A DNA stretch of 64,000 nucleotides from Siphonodentalium dalli (Eukaryota > Mollusca > Scaphopoda > Gadilida > Siphonodentaliidae). The first letter of the stretch is position 1; each line of letters starts with the position of its first letter. The notes below the pieces were generated by a model that did no database searches, had not been told where the DNA came from, and was given only the letters and a program-made list of their open reading frames with translations. Both the position numbers and the translations under genes were made by a program. The stretch spans positions 278,065,426 to 278,129,425 of the forward strand of contig CP136063.1 in assembly GCA_032622095.1 (NCBI GenBank), in the 5' to 3' direction. Of this stretch, positions 45,140 to 58,483 are shown one piece after another.

Positions 45140-47640
45140 TACATATCAGTATGCCCCATGTATTCAATATGCATACTGTTTACACCACACAACATAAATG
45201 ATGTTTGTCTCAACGATGAAACCGGAACTGTAAGTGAAGCATAAAAGTATCAACACACATGACAAACAAGCCCTGTGTGTACCTGAATAAATCCTGCGAG
45301 TCTGTTTTTTTTTCAATTCACAGATTCTAGGATGGGTGGTATGTAATAAACACAGAACGACACATGTGTGAATTGGTTTGTCGATATGGCACTTTTGCCA
45401 TTGCGGAAGGATAGATTTTGAGGCAGCACCTCAAAATTATATCATTCTGCGCTGGCATGCGTGCCATATCAACAAACACATTTAAATACATGTGATGGTC
45501 TTTGTATTTATAAAACATGTCACATGTTTGGGTTACAGAACATAAAATAAATATATATGTCTCACTCAATGTCACTGTCATACTTGATATGAGGTCCATA
45601 AATAATTTTAAAAGTACACAGATCACTAAAACAGATCTATTTTATAAACACTAGATTCGTTTCTGGGATGTTCAACACTTCCATTGATAATAAACCATTT
45701 CACAAAGCTTATTATACTGTAGTGAAACACTCATCTCTTGAATGGAATAGTATCCCATCTCACCAGTTAAAAGAGACAGTACATCGTGTGATTTATGTAA
45801 GACTAAATTCCATACTGCTGCCAAACCAGTTTCATAGTGGACAATTTTGTTCAAATTCCTTCAGTCGGCAGTTTACAACTGGAATATGTTACCACGCAAT
45901 GAACAATATTTGTTTTCAGTTTTGTTTTGTTTTAAAATATCTTACCAATACAACCCACGTACTTGTGCTAAATATCAGTGTTTAAAGCTGTTAATATTTC
46001 AGGTTTGCCCATTCACTTAATGTTGGTTTTTTGTATAGCAGATATATGTGTCATTAGGGGGACAGGGTCAACATAGTGATGCGGTTTCAGAAAACATAGT
46101 ACCTTTCAGTTATATATGGCCTTGGTGAATATAACAAAATAAAATTTCAGGTATACCGTATATACACAGTCTCTGCCACACAGTATGTAGGCAATTTTGG
46201 TCAAGTTTAGAATTTATTGAAGATACTATAAGGTACTCCTTTGTGTTGTGATAAATTGCGTTCATACCATACCAACATACATTCTTGTGATAAAGGTGAA
46301 ATATTTGTGTTTCATTACTTGATTGGAGGAAACTATGACTATATATTTTAAGACACGGACAATAGGAACTACACATTTAACCCAGTACTCTACGAATATC
46401 TCTCATACTACCGGTATTCTATAGCAGTGAATTTTGAAAGGTTTGATGTTGTAGATATAATTGTGAGACTGCTCTGAGTACATATAGTCCTGCTTCTAGA
46501 AAAGGTCATAAGAATCAGTACATCCCTGCTAAATCCCATTTAACTGTTTAATTACACATATTTCACATGATTCAAGATAAACAGCACAGATAAAACTGCA
46601 ACCATTCTTCGTCGCACAATTGGAGCATTAGCTATTCGATTTTGCACAAAATGTAAATTTCATTCGAATTTTGTCCATTATGGCAGATTATTGCTGCAAC
46701 AGTAATTCTACATATATCTTTTATGACTAAACATTGTTTGTGTATATTTCAATTATTACTAATTTGGTACTAATTGGTTAACCTACGACAGAAATTCATC
46801 ATTTTCCAATAGCGATGGCCATTTTGGATGCCATGGTTAATTGGGAATTTTCCAGATTTTGGAAATGTTGTTATGCAAACCAGTCTGCAAATTTTGAGAC
46901 CAAAACGGCTTCTTTACCAATTTATTCCAGGTATAACCACCTGACAACCATACTAGAGACATCAAATTCAAAATAAGCAAATGTTGTTTTTTTTCAAAAC
47001 ATCAGCCTCCATTAATGGTTTAACAGGCTTTCCGCCAGGTTTTGGGGAATGGGTCCTGTATCCACTGAGGGGAAAATGCAGTCAATGTTTTCAATGTCGT
47101 GGAAACACTAGTGGACCTACTTTTGTTGTATCGGCTAATAGAAGAATCAGAGAGTAGATTTGCTGATCGTTTTGCATCCATTTTCTACCCAAGTTACTAT
47201 GCCATCAACCTCAATAACTTTAATACCTAGAAAATTTATTAGATAAAAATTAATTGCCATGTTATAGATCACCGGTGGTGAAGGCCTTGCGTTGTTCCCA
47301 GTATACGGAAATGAGCCTGTTGAAGTTAAACGACTCACTATTCATGTGTCGGCAGATAGTTCGGATGCATAACGTGCCGGAATATAACACTCAGCAGATA
47401 GACGATTAGCAGGTTGGAAGGAATAGAATAAAGGTGCAATGTTTTAGTTCTAAATATCAAGCTAAATTATAATAAACATAGATAAGATGGTTTGAAAAAA
47501 ATGGAGTGATATATATATTTTACGACATGAAGATAGAATGATTAAATTATCGACGGTCATTTTTTGTAACCTAACCGCAGCAACGTAACCAGCGGACACC
47601 AAAGCATGTGATCTAGCGATATCGGGTTTGATCACTTCCT
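45140..47640. other. Presumed 5' region of DHX34, no gene recognised
   Basis: It should hold the 5'UTR exon and promoter, but I cannot place them. Frames at 45327-45626 (-), 45668-45985 (+) and 46110-46376 (-) resemble no family. No repeat ends seen. Confidence 0.4.
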
Positions 47641-47655
47641 CAGTTCATTTAACTG

Positions 47656-47751
47656 TGTCTGCAGGTTGGAGCTAGCGTTCAACGTGCAGAGCCGGGTGTG
47701 CTCATTCAGAATCGACCCTGCACGTTGAATGTTAGCTCCGGCATACAGACA
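47656..47751. repeat. Imperfect hairpin, ~34-bp arms
   Basis: TGTCTGCAGGTTGGAGCTAG with GTTCAACGTGCAGA pairs with CTGCACGTTGAATGTTAGCT and CCGGCATACAGACA, about five mismatches, 27-base loop. Confidence 0.75.
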
Positions 47752-47759
47752 TACTGACA

Positions 47760-50640
47760 TCCAACTTTTAGTGTTAGATCGGTCCGAGTGTGTATTCTCG
47801 CTAGAAATCAAATAAAGTTGTAAACTATTTAAATTTCTTAGTACTGTCCCAACAAAATTTAGAAGTAAACATCTTTATACCTTTATACATATGGAATATG
47901 TCCTGTGGTATGGCATAAGGGGAAAAATTTGCAGGGAGAATGGGACCCTTAAAGGGACCCCCTGCCCTACTAGCGGAAAGCCTGGGTTTAAACATATTTA
48001 TTTGTCTAATTTTAGTAACACATGATATATAACACATTTTTTTACAGACAATGGGATTGGAGGACAAGTTCTGACTCACTTATGTGTACCCCCTCCCCCC
48101 AATTATTGATATATTCCAAGGTTCCAGACCTACTGTATAAAGCACACTTTTTTGTTTAAAATCCCATTTTACATTACAGTATTGGTGGGCAGTATTACTG
48201 TCCCAGGGCAGGTTAACTGTCCAGGGGCCAGTTTGCCAACAGGTGGGTAGTTTGTTTCATGCTGACACTAGTGAGTGAGATCTTTGAAAACTGATAAGTA
48301 ATTATCAGGCCTCTAAGTAAGATGCAGTCTTGGGAATTCAAATCCTTTGCATCAGATGTAAAAATAAATAGCCATGAGGTATCAGCTCCTTAAAAAACAT
48401 GGTGAGTCTGGAATACCACACACCACAGCTGACTACAGTAGCATGCCAAAACACAGTAACCAAATCCCAACAATTAAATCTTTATTTACAACAAACACAA
48501 GTAAATTTTCCTTCACTTCACAGACAACCGCCATCTTTTATCGATTGAGAACAAGAAATGATGACAGCATGACACATGTACTTAATTACCATATAAGGTA
48601 TGCATTGTGGCATATATTGTGTTGAATTTGAAAATAAGATTCTTTCTGTAGTGTGCATTAACATATGGTATACAATGTAACGGACGCATCGCAGCCGTCT
48701 AACTGCCTTGTTTGTATTCCAATTTCAATGCAACAGATATGTCAGAACACTCATTAAATTTTAAGTACAGAAGGAGATGGCCTATCTACCATCCAAGAAC
48801 ATTATAAAGAGGTTAATCGGCCAACATCATTCTTTCTGAGGTCACCATAATATCCAGTCCTCGAAATTGGCCATGGCAATAAACAATGATGTGGGAAATG
48901 CTGTAGCAACTATATGATGTGGAATCAAACAATGTCACGTACCACAATGACAGTTTTTTAAATCTTGTTCTAAATAAATCCAAAATCATATCTGACATTG
49001 TGCAGTCCCTTCATGAATTCCATTGTGAAGGAATCACCGAAAACGATGGAAACTCTATGTTCTACCCCTTCATAATGCAGATCGTTCACGTGTCGTGAAA
49101 CTTAAAGTAGTCTTATATGTCACTCATCATTTTAATGTCGTATCCAAGCGTTGATTGGTTATTTATTTGTGATTAAAATCTAGTTATCTACAATATAATT
49201 CCTTTGCGCAGTCAAGATTTGCCTCCAGATATGACATTTCTATGACATTTATTTCCACTCAGCTTCCCACAATGTTAATTTTTAACTCATTTGAAGTATG
49301 CACCCCGTCAATTCTACCCCATTAAAAATACTACCAAAGCACCCCATGTTAATAATATACGGGCAATTAGGGCATCCGAACTGGGGGGGTCATAAATCCA
49401 GACGTGTATAGGCTTTTTTTTCCATTTTGGCCACTTTCGGGACCCACCAACCCAATTATTAGTACCGTTCAACGAGTCACACAATCGTCATTGTCATGGT
49501 CGAACCAGGGCGTTGCCAAATATTTGACATTGTTATTGCATTTTCTGTGTCAAGTTTAATCAAATATTGCATCAACAGAGGTACGAATTCGACAAATCCT
49601 ACATTTATGCTTATCAAAGCTTATGTTGGATGTTAATATGCTCACTGTAAATGTCCCCTTGTAGCTCAAGAAATGACTTTTGCGATCGGCTCAAGGTTTG
49701 ATCTGATGGTCCCGATTTGACCGAGCCGATTGTGACTCATTTTATGTATAGATCTCATCCCCGTATTTATTCCGTGAGTCAACCTGGTGACCTGCAAAGT
49801 CTACTCTATACAATTGACACAAGAAGAAGTCCACTTTTTTGGTCCAAATGCAGTAAAAAAGCCCCTTTTTCTAAGTTTGTCATAAAATATCATGTATATT
49901 AAATAGGCCAAACAAAAAAAGTGTTTCAGTTCTCGGGCAATTTTTTTTTCAAATCAATGAGGGAGGGAGGCTTTTATTTTTTTCTGCGCATAGTAATAAG
50001 CATGGACAAAGATACCTTCCTCTGTCTAGTAATAACCAGAAAGGTAGAGGGAACTGTTATGCATATAAACTCATTTAGTCTTATATAAAAATGACATTGT
50101 ACTACCAGTGTATGACTGGGATTACCTAACAATATATAATGCCCCTGACATTAACTACTGTTATTGTTGTCTAAAAACTGATACCTCCCCATTCTAATAT
50201 GTGATCCTGAATTTAGTCCTGTGCCTTTCAATTGTATAAAGTTACAATTAGTGTAAGTTGTTCACAATGACTAATTGTAAGAAGAGCATGAGGATCAGCT
50301 AATCATTTTCTTAATTGTAGTCATCTACTTCATGTTGTAAGCCTGCAATTCACTTTTTAACACATTACATGTTAGAGCTCAATGCACACTAATATTCAAC
50401 ACATATCTGCTATGGACATGTTGATAAAATCAAAAAAAACAAAAAAACAAAAATTTCAAATTTATTTTTTCATAAGTTGCAATAAAAAGGCCTAATGAGC
50501 CCTTTTTATTCAATGCGGCGGGGCCTGAGAACCAAAACCTTTTCTTTTTTTTCGGCCATAAGGTCTTGGAATCGTTAAACTGCCATAGCACCATGGTTGT
50601 CAAGCTGCTGAATCGTGAAATTGGTCGTGGAATCGTCAAA
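47760..50640. other. Intergenic DNA, no gene recognised
   Basis: AT-rich DNA with scattered homopolymers. I found no convincing coding exons, element ends or arrays here. Confidence 0.4.
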
Positions 50641-50747
50641 ACAATTGTGTCATGTGAGTATAGGGATCTTCAACCGACACGAGAAATATTCAACTTTATA
50701 AAATGACAGCAGTATGTGAAATTCAATGTGGCGAGAGAGTTTCCAGA

Positions 50748-53700
50748 TAGCCACCAGCCATGTCGACCGCCGTCGGTTCAATGTCATCTGCCGACGTTGG
50801 CGTGACCGTCGGCTATGACATCGGCATCCGATGTTGGCAGCATATTTATAAGTTAGTTGTGTTCTGTAAACTATTGACATATATAATTATGGTATGGTAC
50901 CTTTAGTAAAGGTACCATCCCAGACAGCACAACGACGTCGGGTTCCAGACGTTGGCCCAACCGTCGGCCCGACGTCGTTGTGAAATAGAGATGGTCGGCA
51001 ACAGGTCGGCACCCGACGTTCACTAGATCTCGCCAGAACTGGAGGTCGACATATGGTCGGCTGCCGACGGGAAACTGACCAGTGATATATAAATACCATA
51101 TTGATGCCCGAAGTCGTATATTAATCTTTGCTACATAAATTCCACCCTTGAAGGTTTATTGCACGTTCCATGCTTTTATAGTAGATTTTGAAGTGATTGT
51201 TGTTGTTTTCATACATTGGTCGGTAAAATGTCAGTTGCCGACGGATTGCCGACCGAAAACGTCATTGTCGCTAATATGACGTCGTTGTACGTCTCGTCTG
51301 CTGCGTCAATTTGAAAGCTTCGGTCACATTATTTTCGACTTTTAATTCGTTGCTGATTGGAGCCTAACATTATTATTTCTTCTCTGATGTCGAAAATTAA
51401 TCACAATCGGTGCTAATGATTACGCAGAGAACCATGCGTGCATGGATACATTTCCAGGGCGGAATAATAAAGGTAAGTTTAATATTTTTCCAAAATATAT
51501 TGCACACTCATGGAAATCATCCGAAGTTCCGGGCTTGATAATAAAGTTGATTGGTACCACTAAATAAAACAGCTTAATATATATAGCCACATTTGTCTCT
51601 ATTATATAGAGTTTCTCATTGTATCAAACAGATTGTTACGTTTTAGACTTTAATATGTTAACACGCCAACATTTATTTAATGTTGGTCTATTGTCAGCGC
51701 AGTCGGCTCCCCGACGTCGGCCCGACGTCGGCAATCGACGGTGTCGTATTTATTAATTATTATCTATTGTTAGGTACATACTTATATGTACCGGTATGTA
51801 ATGTCTCAAATGTACTTGAATGTCAATTGAAGGTCCAAATTATGTTCTATTTTGTTACATCGCGGCCCAGTTCTGGAGGGATCAACCAATTAGGTCTACA
51901 CATTATGCTTAACATTAACGTTATATTCGGCCTCTTTATGCCACAGCAAGATTAATATTAGTGATATAATTGAGAACGTTTGGGTCCAGAACTTTCTTCG
52001 GCATTAATCAATGAAGAGTTTCTTCAATTTCCTTGTTACGATCTAGTCCTCACATGGTACATGTATAAATAAAGGGCACACATGTGTGAAAATTCAATGT
52101 AGATTGAACCTAGTTCTGACATTAACAGGATTGTTGAGGCATATGCAGTAACTGTTGATATGGCGTATGGATCAACATAATGTCACCTTCTTCCAAATCA
52201 CGTCAACAAAGTTAACGTTAAAAGTTCTAATGAGCCATGTCCATTTAAATTGTTGTAATGTATTCTATTTATATAACCGTTACATGCATATTCCTGGATT
52301 GGATATTAGGGCAACAGTCTCTTTTGTTAAAAAAATGCATATTAAAATTTAATATATGCATGATGAAACAAGAAGAGCGTTTAGCAAGCGCTATTTTGAA
52401 TTGCACGAATAAACTATTGGCAAAAACAATTGTTTCTATTGACATGCCACATCGGTCCTCCCGCCCGTCTGTCCCAGTAGATAACTCGGCCATATATATT
52501 AGTATTATAGGTCATCAGATATCTTTAAACATTGAAAGGTATGTTGGCCAGCATTGGGGTCGATCGGGTACTTTCAAGTGTGCAAGTGTGTTTAGTATTT
52601 CCCTCTATATCTTTACAGGACCACTGTTGGATATGGTAATAACAGCATAAAACGCCCGTGAATGGAGATGTTGGTGTGTGCATGGGACATAGGTGTAAAT
52701 GGTTGTCTCAAGGGAGCAATGTCGGTCGTCTTAAAACTTGCTGCATGATGGTGACAAATTAATTGTATGTTAGAAGCAGGATACATGTATCAGAGAATTA
52801 AATGGAGACACTGACTCAGTGTATATGAGTGTTAATGATTGCTTCAAATGCGCTTGCTTCAGTGAGTGTGAACAAATTCTCATTTCTTATCGAAATGGCT
52901 ATGTATCGATCGGAATGGCACATTGAGATGTCCCTCAACTCGGATCAACCTTGAAAATTGGTCCCGATTTTCGCATATATCGGGGTTCAAATCATGACAA
53001 CCTAATCTAGCCCAGATTGCGATGATCTAGGAATCGTTCACGATACATGTGGGAGATTTCCATGTGCTGCATGGTGTTTGTCATTCTGTACGTTGTTCGC
53101 CGAAGAGGAGTATATCACATTACGTATACGTATGTGACATGAGGTGTGAATCCAGAGTCCCTACATGCATGTGAAAAAGCCAACCATGCAGACTGAACTC
53201 TCAGTCGAACGATCTATGCGTAGTCTAGCTAGATATATATGATGTGAACTGGAAAGTTAATCTGAATTTCGGAGTATTGGAGCTTCGTGGTACAGAGTTT
53301 TGGACCTTCAGGCAATCGAACCCAAGAAGATTAGGCCGGAAAAATCTTAGTACAGGAAACTCTGGGATATAAAATTTCAAATTCAAAATTCCAGACATTA
53401 TGTCTAAAGCAAGTCTGACGAATTTCACAGAGAACTATATACGTGCGGGCTGATTTATTAGAGACAAGTTAAGCACCATTTCGGACACCGTTGTGTAAAT
53501 ATTTAACACTAATGATCGATCCACTATAAGTATATACATAATAAATACCGTTATACGTGTTTTTGCGTTGATTTTTAACATTAAAAATTGTTGGCAGCTA
53601 TTTGCGGTCTGGGTCGAATATATACGCAATCCTATCATTTTCCACTTGAATTATCCCTATCAATATCAGTAGCTTTGTTTGATTTGTAATGTATAATTAT

Positions 53701-54155
53701 ATCAACACGATTAAACATTGACAATTAGCCATTTTTCTTCTGGCATTTATAACCGTTTCAAAATTTGTTTTGTGACTTCTTGGTTAACCGGAAATTCACA
53801 GAGAATTGCAATCGTTTTAGTCTTGTTAGTTTAGTTTGCAATTATAGTATATAGAGCTCAGTAGTTCACATGACCACGAACTTGATCACGCCACAATTAT
53901 TTACTCCATATCTATGCCCGTGCCGTAGCTATTGAGTAGATATTCATGCATGGCATGATCAAGACCACGAAAAGCTTTCGGCGTCGGCTGCCAACCATTT
54001 GCCAATGTCGGCTGCCGACGTCGGACCGACGTCATAGCCGATGGCCACGCCGACCGTCGGGCCGACGTCGGCAGCCAACGTTGGGCCGCCGTCGGCCAGA
54101 CATTGGGCCGACGTCGGGTGGCTATCTGGGATACCATAATTATATATGTCAATTA
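50748..54155. mobile_element. Element bounded by GACGTCGG-rich arms
   Basis: The left side (50748-51080) and right side (53985-54140) are full of CCGACGTCGG, CCGACGTTGG and CCGTCGGC words and carry CCCAGACAGC and GCTATCTGGG end motifs. TTGACATATATAATTATGGT (50876) reappears inverted at 54130-54153. The middle (~51.1-53.98 kb) has no recognised transposase; isolated GACGTCGG words occur at 51.26 and 51.7 kb. Boundaries and superfamily are uncertain, and a nested second end at 50748 is possible. Confidence 0.6.
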
Positions 54156-54745
54156 TTTCATCTGCAGTGTTGCGTCTAGATATGCACCTTCTGGTATATT
54201 TATTAGCCCTATAGAAGGCCTGCTCACGATTTTATCACGTCGATGTTGTCATCGGGACACTCTGAATTTTATGAAACATGATTACATATTACTGTCAAAA
54301 CGTCCCTGAAATCTTACTGGTAAGCCAGCTAATCCGCGATGGCACATCGGTAATTAATTAACAACAAAGGCTGCCATTATGCTGAGGAAAATTAATTATC
54401 ACCTGTCGCTGATGCACCAAGCAGTACCGGTAAATGACGAAATACCAAGCTGAAGTTTTCGTGATTGACGCACAGTTATCTAGTTTTACACTCACTATGT
54501 CATCAAAACTCAAATAAAATCACACCATGACCATGTTGCTTATTTTGTTTTATTTTTTACTCAGCTTGGTTCTGCTTGCAGGTTCAGCTTGGTATTTTGA
54601 TGTTCTGCGAAACTACCAACGATTTCCTACACGGTACGATTTGACCAAAAAATATGGTATGAAATGACCATATGGTACGAAACGTTCAGGTACGAAACGA
54701 CCACTGTACGAAATGTCCTGTACCGTTTTAATTTTTATGGACGTC
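54156..54745. other. DNA between the GACGTCGG element and a LINE
   Basis: It includes a short cluster of GGTACGAAA/ACGAAACG words at 54630-54720. Nothing coding recognised. Confidence 0.4.
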
Positions 54746-54746
54746 A

Positions 54747-57700
54747 GTGCGAAAACTTACAAATATCAAACGATTCTATTCATATAGACCAGGGATTAAA
54801 TTTATTGAACTCGATAATCCGGACTCTAGAATAGAATCAGTGTGGGTGAAAATCTCCTATGAACATCAGTTGTTTGTCCTAGGCAGTGTTTACATTCCTC
54901 CAGATAAGGTTAAAGAAATAAGTCTTCTAGATGCCGTGTTCCATAAATTTGATGGAAACAAATTAATTATTCTCGGAGACCTCAACTCTCGTAATAATCT
55001 ATGGGAACATTTTCCAGATGGCAGTGACAACATTCTTTATAACAATAACTCTGCCAGAATGGGCCGCACCCTCAAAACGATTATCAGCAGTTGTGAACTA
55101 ACTGTACAAAATAATGGGCGATTCACAAGGATGATCAACGGTCATAACAGCGCTCTCGATATCTGTTTAGTTAGAGGTTTCGATGTAATTAACATGGAAT
55201 GGTTCGTGGATGATGCAGCTGCAATTCAATCAGACCATTTTGTAACAAGATTTAACCTAACGAATTCTAACATTCCCAACTCCCTGAACCGTGAAATGTG
55301 GAACTTTAAAAACTGCGACTGGCTCTCATGGAAAAACGATGTTTCGGCTGCCCTTGAAGAATGGCTCACGGGAATCGACTCTCACTCTGATATAAATGTC
55401 ACCTACAAAAGTTTCTGCGATTTAATTTTAAATGTCGCAAACAACACTATTGGTAAGAATTCAATAACCAAACATTCCAAACCATGGTGGTCCCCAGAAG
55501 TGGAAATAAAGTTAAAACTCTGCCGTAAGCTCAGGCGTAAATGGCAGGCTAAATCTGACCCTCACAACAGACAGATGTATGATGCAGCTTTAAAAGATTT
55601 AAGCGACGAAATTGAAACTGCTAAAAAGAACCAAATAAACAAAATGTGTGAAAGGATTTCTAAATCAGACAATAAAGACTTCTGGAAAACAGTTAAATCA
55701 GCTCTCTACACTCAACCTGACAACACAATTCAACCCATTCAGCTGAGCAATGGAACAACTTTATTTGAAGACGATAAAATTGCTGATCAATTAAAATATG
55801 TCCACATTGATAGGCTTCACGCTAACACATCAAATTTTGATCGTTCTTGGGAAGCAGTAATAAATAAACAAACTGATGACTACATTACTTCTCACAATTT
55901 AACTGACGACATTACCAATGCAGAAAATCAAGATATAAGTGAATCGGAAGTGGAAACGTCCATCCATAACATGGACAATTTCTCAGCACCAGGCCCTGAT
56001 AAAATACACCCAATGATGATAAAAAATGGGGGCGAAACAATGGTTAAAGCTTTAACTGTCATGTTCAACATATTCTGGTCCTCTGGTTCTATCCCCAACA
56101 GCTTTAAAGAAGATAATAAAATATACATTAAAAAACCGGGAAAAGATTCATATCACAAAGAGAAAGCCTACAGACCAATAAGTTTAAGTAGTATTGTGGG
56201 AAAATTGATGGAACGAGTCATGACAACCCGTCTAATTTGGAAATCAGAGAGCAACAAGTGGCTCGATGATGGTCAATACGCATACAGAAAATATAAAAGT
56301 ACAACACAAGCCCTTCTTGAAATCACTGAATTCGTTTCTGGCAATCAACAGTCCAACACACATTCAATTCTTACATTCATAGACTTTGAAGGAGCCTTCG
56401 ATTCTGTTATGCGCAGAGGTGTTGTTTACAAACTCTTGGAGCTAGGTTTGAAAGGTCGCATAATGAAATACATCACAGACTTTCTTTCTAACAGAAAAAC
56501 AAAGAACATTGTTAATAATTTTCAAAGTGACCTAATTAATACTTCTATTGGAGTCCCGCAGGGTTCGGTCATTAGCCCAATTCTCTTTGTATTGTATATA
56601 TCAGAGCTAGGCGCAGCCACCAATTGTAAAATTGTCAAATACGCGGATGACGTCACTGTAATCAGTTCTGCGCAATCCCTTAGTAGTGCTGAAGACACAA
56701 TGAATGACAGTCTGAAATCCATACATCGCTGGTGTAATAAGTGGCACATCTGCATCAATACTGACAAAACTGATTTCATGCATATTCAACCAAAAAACTG
56801 TGCAAATCAGGATAGTTCCCTATCAATTCAGCTTGACAAGGGTTATCTAAAACAAGTACCTTCAAAAAAACTTCTTGGTATCACCATAGACAGAGATTTA
56901 TCATATAAGGAACACGTTGATATAACCATAAGCAAAGCTGCAAGTGCTATGAACAGGATAGGCCAACTCGTAAATCCTACCGGAGTGAGTACGGAGAAAG
57001 CCATAAAACTATATAAGGCAGTTGTTATTCCGATCCTAAGTTATGGATTCCCAGTATGGTGCACAATAAATGATTCTCTGTTAAACAAACTTGAAAGTGC
57101 ACAAAGATCGGCTTTGATCAGAGCGACTGGTGCTCTGTCTTCTACAAGTACTGTTTCTATGGAAGTGATAACAAACACTACACCTCTAACTCTTATACTA
57201 AAAGAAATAGCCGCCACCGAATATCTCCGCATCCTTCGGAAAGCCGACAACTCTCAATTAAAACTAATGTTAAACAATGCCATGCTATTTCCCAACAAAA
57301 ACACTCCCATGGCAAAACTCTATTCCTTTGGAAAATATCTGTTGGGTAACAAACTCGGCTCTATAGAAAAAGAACCAATATACCTCCCTGAAAGTGACGA
57401 TTTCTGCACTTACGCCATCTACTCAACTGCTGAAACTGAAACTGTACCAAACTCTAATAATACATCTCAAGCAGCATCTCTAGACATCGAAAGTAATGAT
57501 AACTGTAAATTCCTACAGAGCACAGGTGGAAAAGACCTGATTATTTTTACGGACGGATCAGTGCTAAATAATGGACACAGTGGTTCTGCTGCCGTTATAT
57601 ACACTAGTGGCCTACTCAGCGATCCGGTTATCATAAGTGAACCTGTTCAATCTTCTGATGACAGTCTCAATGCTGAACTTTATGGACTGGGTCTGATATA

Positions 57701-58055
57701 TGCCAAATCGTTTGTCAAAACAAAAAAGCTGTCTGTAGCAACCATTGCTATCAGTGACTCAAAAAGTGCGTTACAGACAATATACAATCGAGACTATTAT
57801 AAAGGTCACATAGATCACACTCGTGCATGTAACTCTCTAATAAATGATATTTTCAATGAAATGGGATCCAGGGTTATTCTGAAATGGATGAGAGGTCATA
57901 CTAACATTACGGGTAATGATTTGGCAGACATTGCAGCAAAAGAAGCAGCTTCTACTGTCCCGCAAGCTTCTTTCACAGACCACTCTAATCTGAACTCTTT
58001 CAAAGAACACAAAAATGCAATAAAGGACTCTGTTAAATGTAAGTGGCAAACCTGA
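54747..58055 (+). CDS. LINE ORF2: endonuclease (partial), reverse transcriptase, RNase H
   Basis: An uninterrupted 1102-codon frame. Residues ~17-175 are an APE-type endonuclease lacking its N-terminus (ILGDLNSRNNLW ~77, SALDICL ~135, SDH ~171). RT: APGPDKIHP ~413, YRPISLSS ~475, FIDFEGAFDS ~545, GVPQGSVISP ~602, YADD ~632. RNase H: TDGS ~935, AELYGLG ~976, SDSKSAL ~1002, WMRGHTNITGNDLAD ~1046, so all four acidic residues are present. RT followed by RNase H indicates the I/Nimb/LOA-type group. The last codons shift frame at ~58045. The 5' side is truncated, so the copy cannot move by itself. Confidence 0.93.
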   Translation: MRKLTNIKRFYSYRPGIKFIELDNPDSRIESVWVKISYEHQLFVLGSVYIPPDKVKEISLLDAVFHKFDGNKLIILGDLNSRNNLWEHFPDGSDNILYNNNSARMGRTLKTIISSCELTVQNNGRFTRMINGHNSALDICLVRGFDVINMEWFVDDAAAIQSDHFVTRFNLTNSNIPNSLNREMWNFKNCDWLSWKNDVSAALEEWLTGIDSHSDINVTYKSFCDLILNVANNTIGKNSITKHSKPWWSPEVEIKLKLCRKLRRKWQAKSDPHNRQMYDAALKDLSDEIETAKKNQINKMCERISKSDNKDFWKTVKSALYTQPDNTIQPIQLSNGTTLFEDDKIADQLKYVHIDRLHANTSNFDRSWEAVINKQTDDYITSHNLTDDITNAENQDISESEVETSIHNMDNFSAPGPDKIHPMMIKNGGETMVKALTVMFNIFWSSGSIPNSFKEDNKIYIKKPGKDSYHKEKAYRPISLSSIVGKLMERVMTTRLIWKSESNKWLDDGQYAYRKYKSTTQALLEITEFVSGNQQSNTHSILTFIDFEGAFDSVMRRGVVYKLLELGLKGRIMKYITDFLSNRKTKNIVNNFQSDLINTSIGVPQGSVISPILFVLYISELGAATNCKIVKYADDVTVISSAQSLSSAEDTMNDSLKSIHRWCNKWHICINTDKTDFMHIQPKNCANQDSSLSIQLDKGYLKQVPSKKLLGITIDRDLSYKEHVDITISKAASAMNRIGQLVNPTGVSTEKAIKLYKAVVIPILSYGFPVWCTINDSLLNKLESAQRSALIRATGALSSTSTVSMEVITNTTPLTLILKEIAATEYLRILRKADNSQLKLMLNNAMLFPNKNTPMAKLYSFGKYLLGNKLGSIEKEPIYLPESDDFCTYAIYSTAETETVPNSNNTSQAASLDIESNDNCKFLQSTGGKDLIIFTDGSVLNNGHSGSAAVIYTSGLLSDPVIISEPVQSSDDSLNAELYGLGLIYAKSFVKTKKLSVATIAISDSKSALQTIYNRDYYKGHIDHTRACNSLINDIFNEMGSRVILKWMRGHTNITGNDLADIAAKEAASTVPQASFTDHSNLNSFKEHKNAIKDSVKCKWQT

Positions 58056-58483
58056 GACGTACGTGGGACCTTTGTAAAACTTCCCAGCACACTCAAGAAT
58101 TGTTTCACATAACTGGTATGAAGCCTACCAAATTCTCATTCTCTGACAGAGCCACGGAGGTGATAGTTAACCGACTCAAGTTAGGTCACACTCTCCTAAA
58201 TGAGCATATGTTCAAAATGAATCTTGTAGCCACACCGAAATGCTCTTGTGGTGAACAAGGAACTATACAACACTACATTCTCAACTGCAGCTTAAACCAA
58301 GGGTACAGGGACATTCTGTTTTCTGATCTCACCGAAAGTCCGCAACTCCAGGATTCTATAAATGACAGCGGCATAACAATAAAACTTCTCCTCGGACAAT
58401 GCGAAGGACTGTCAGCAGATACAGAACTTCTTCGACATAAACTTGTTCACAACTTTGTCAGATCTTCAGGCATCAGTGTCTAA
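58043..58483 (+). pseudogene. C-terminal part of the same LINE ORF2 in a shifted frame
   Basis: After the stop at 58053-58055 the protein continues in another frame for ~140 residues. It contains PKCSCGEQGTIQHYILNC, the Cys/His knuckle found after RNase H in I-like elements. One indel near 58045 would explain the break. True stop at 58481-58483. Confidence 0.88.

Noticed and set aside
45668-45985. ORF with WNSIPSHQL as an RT C-terminal fragment
   Set aside because: Only a few residues resemble the FFP..I..WNSLP block, without the flanking pattern seen at 63.6-63.9 kb.
45140-50640. Another cellular gene upstream of DHX34
   Set aside because: Reading both strands gave no exon with recognisable protein similarity and consistent splice sites.
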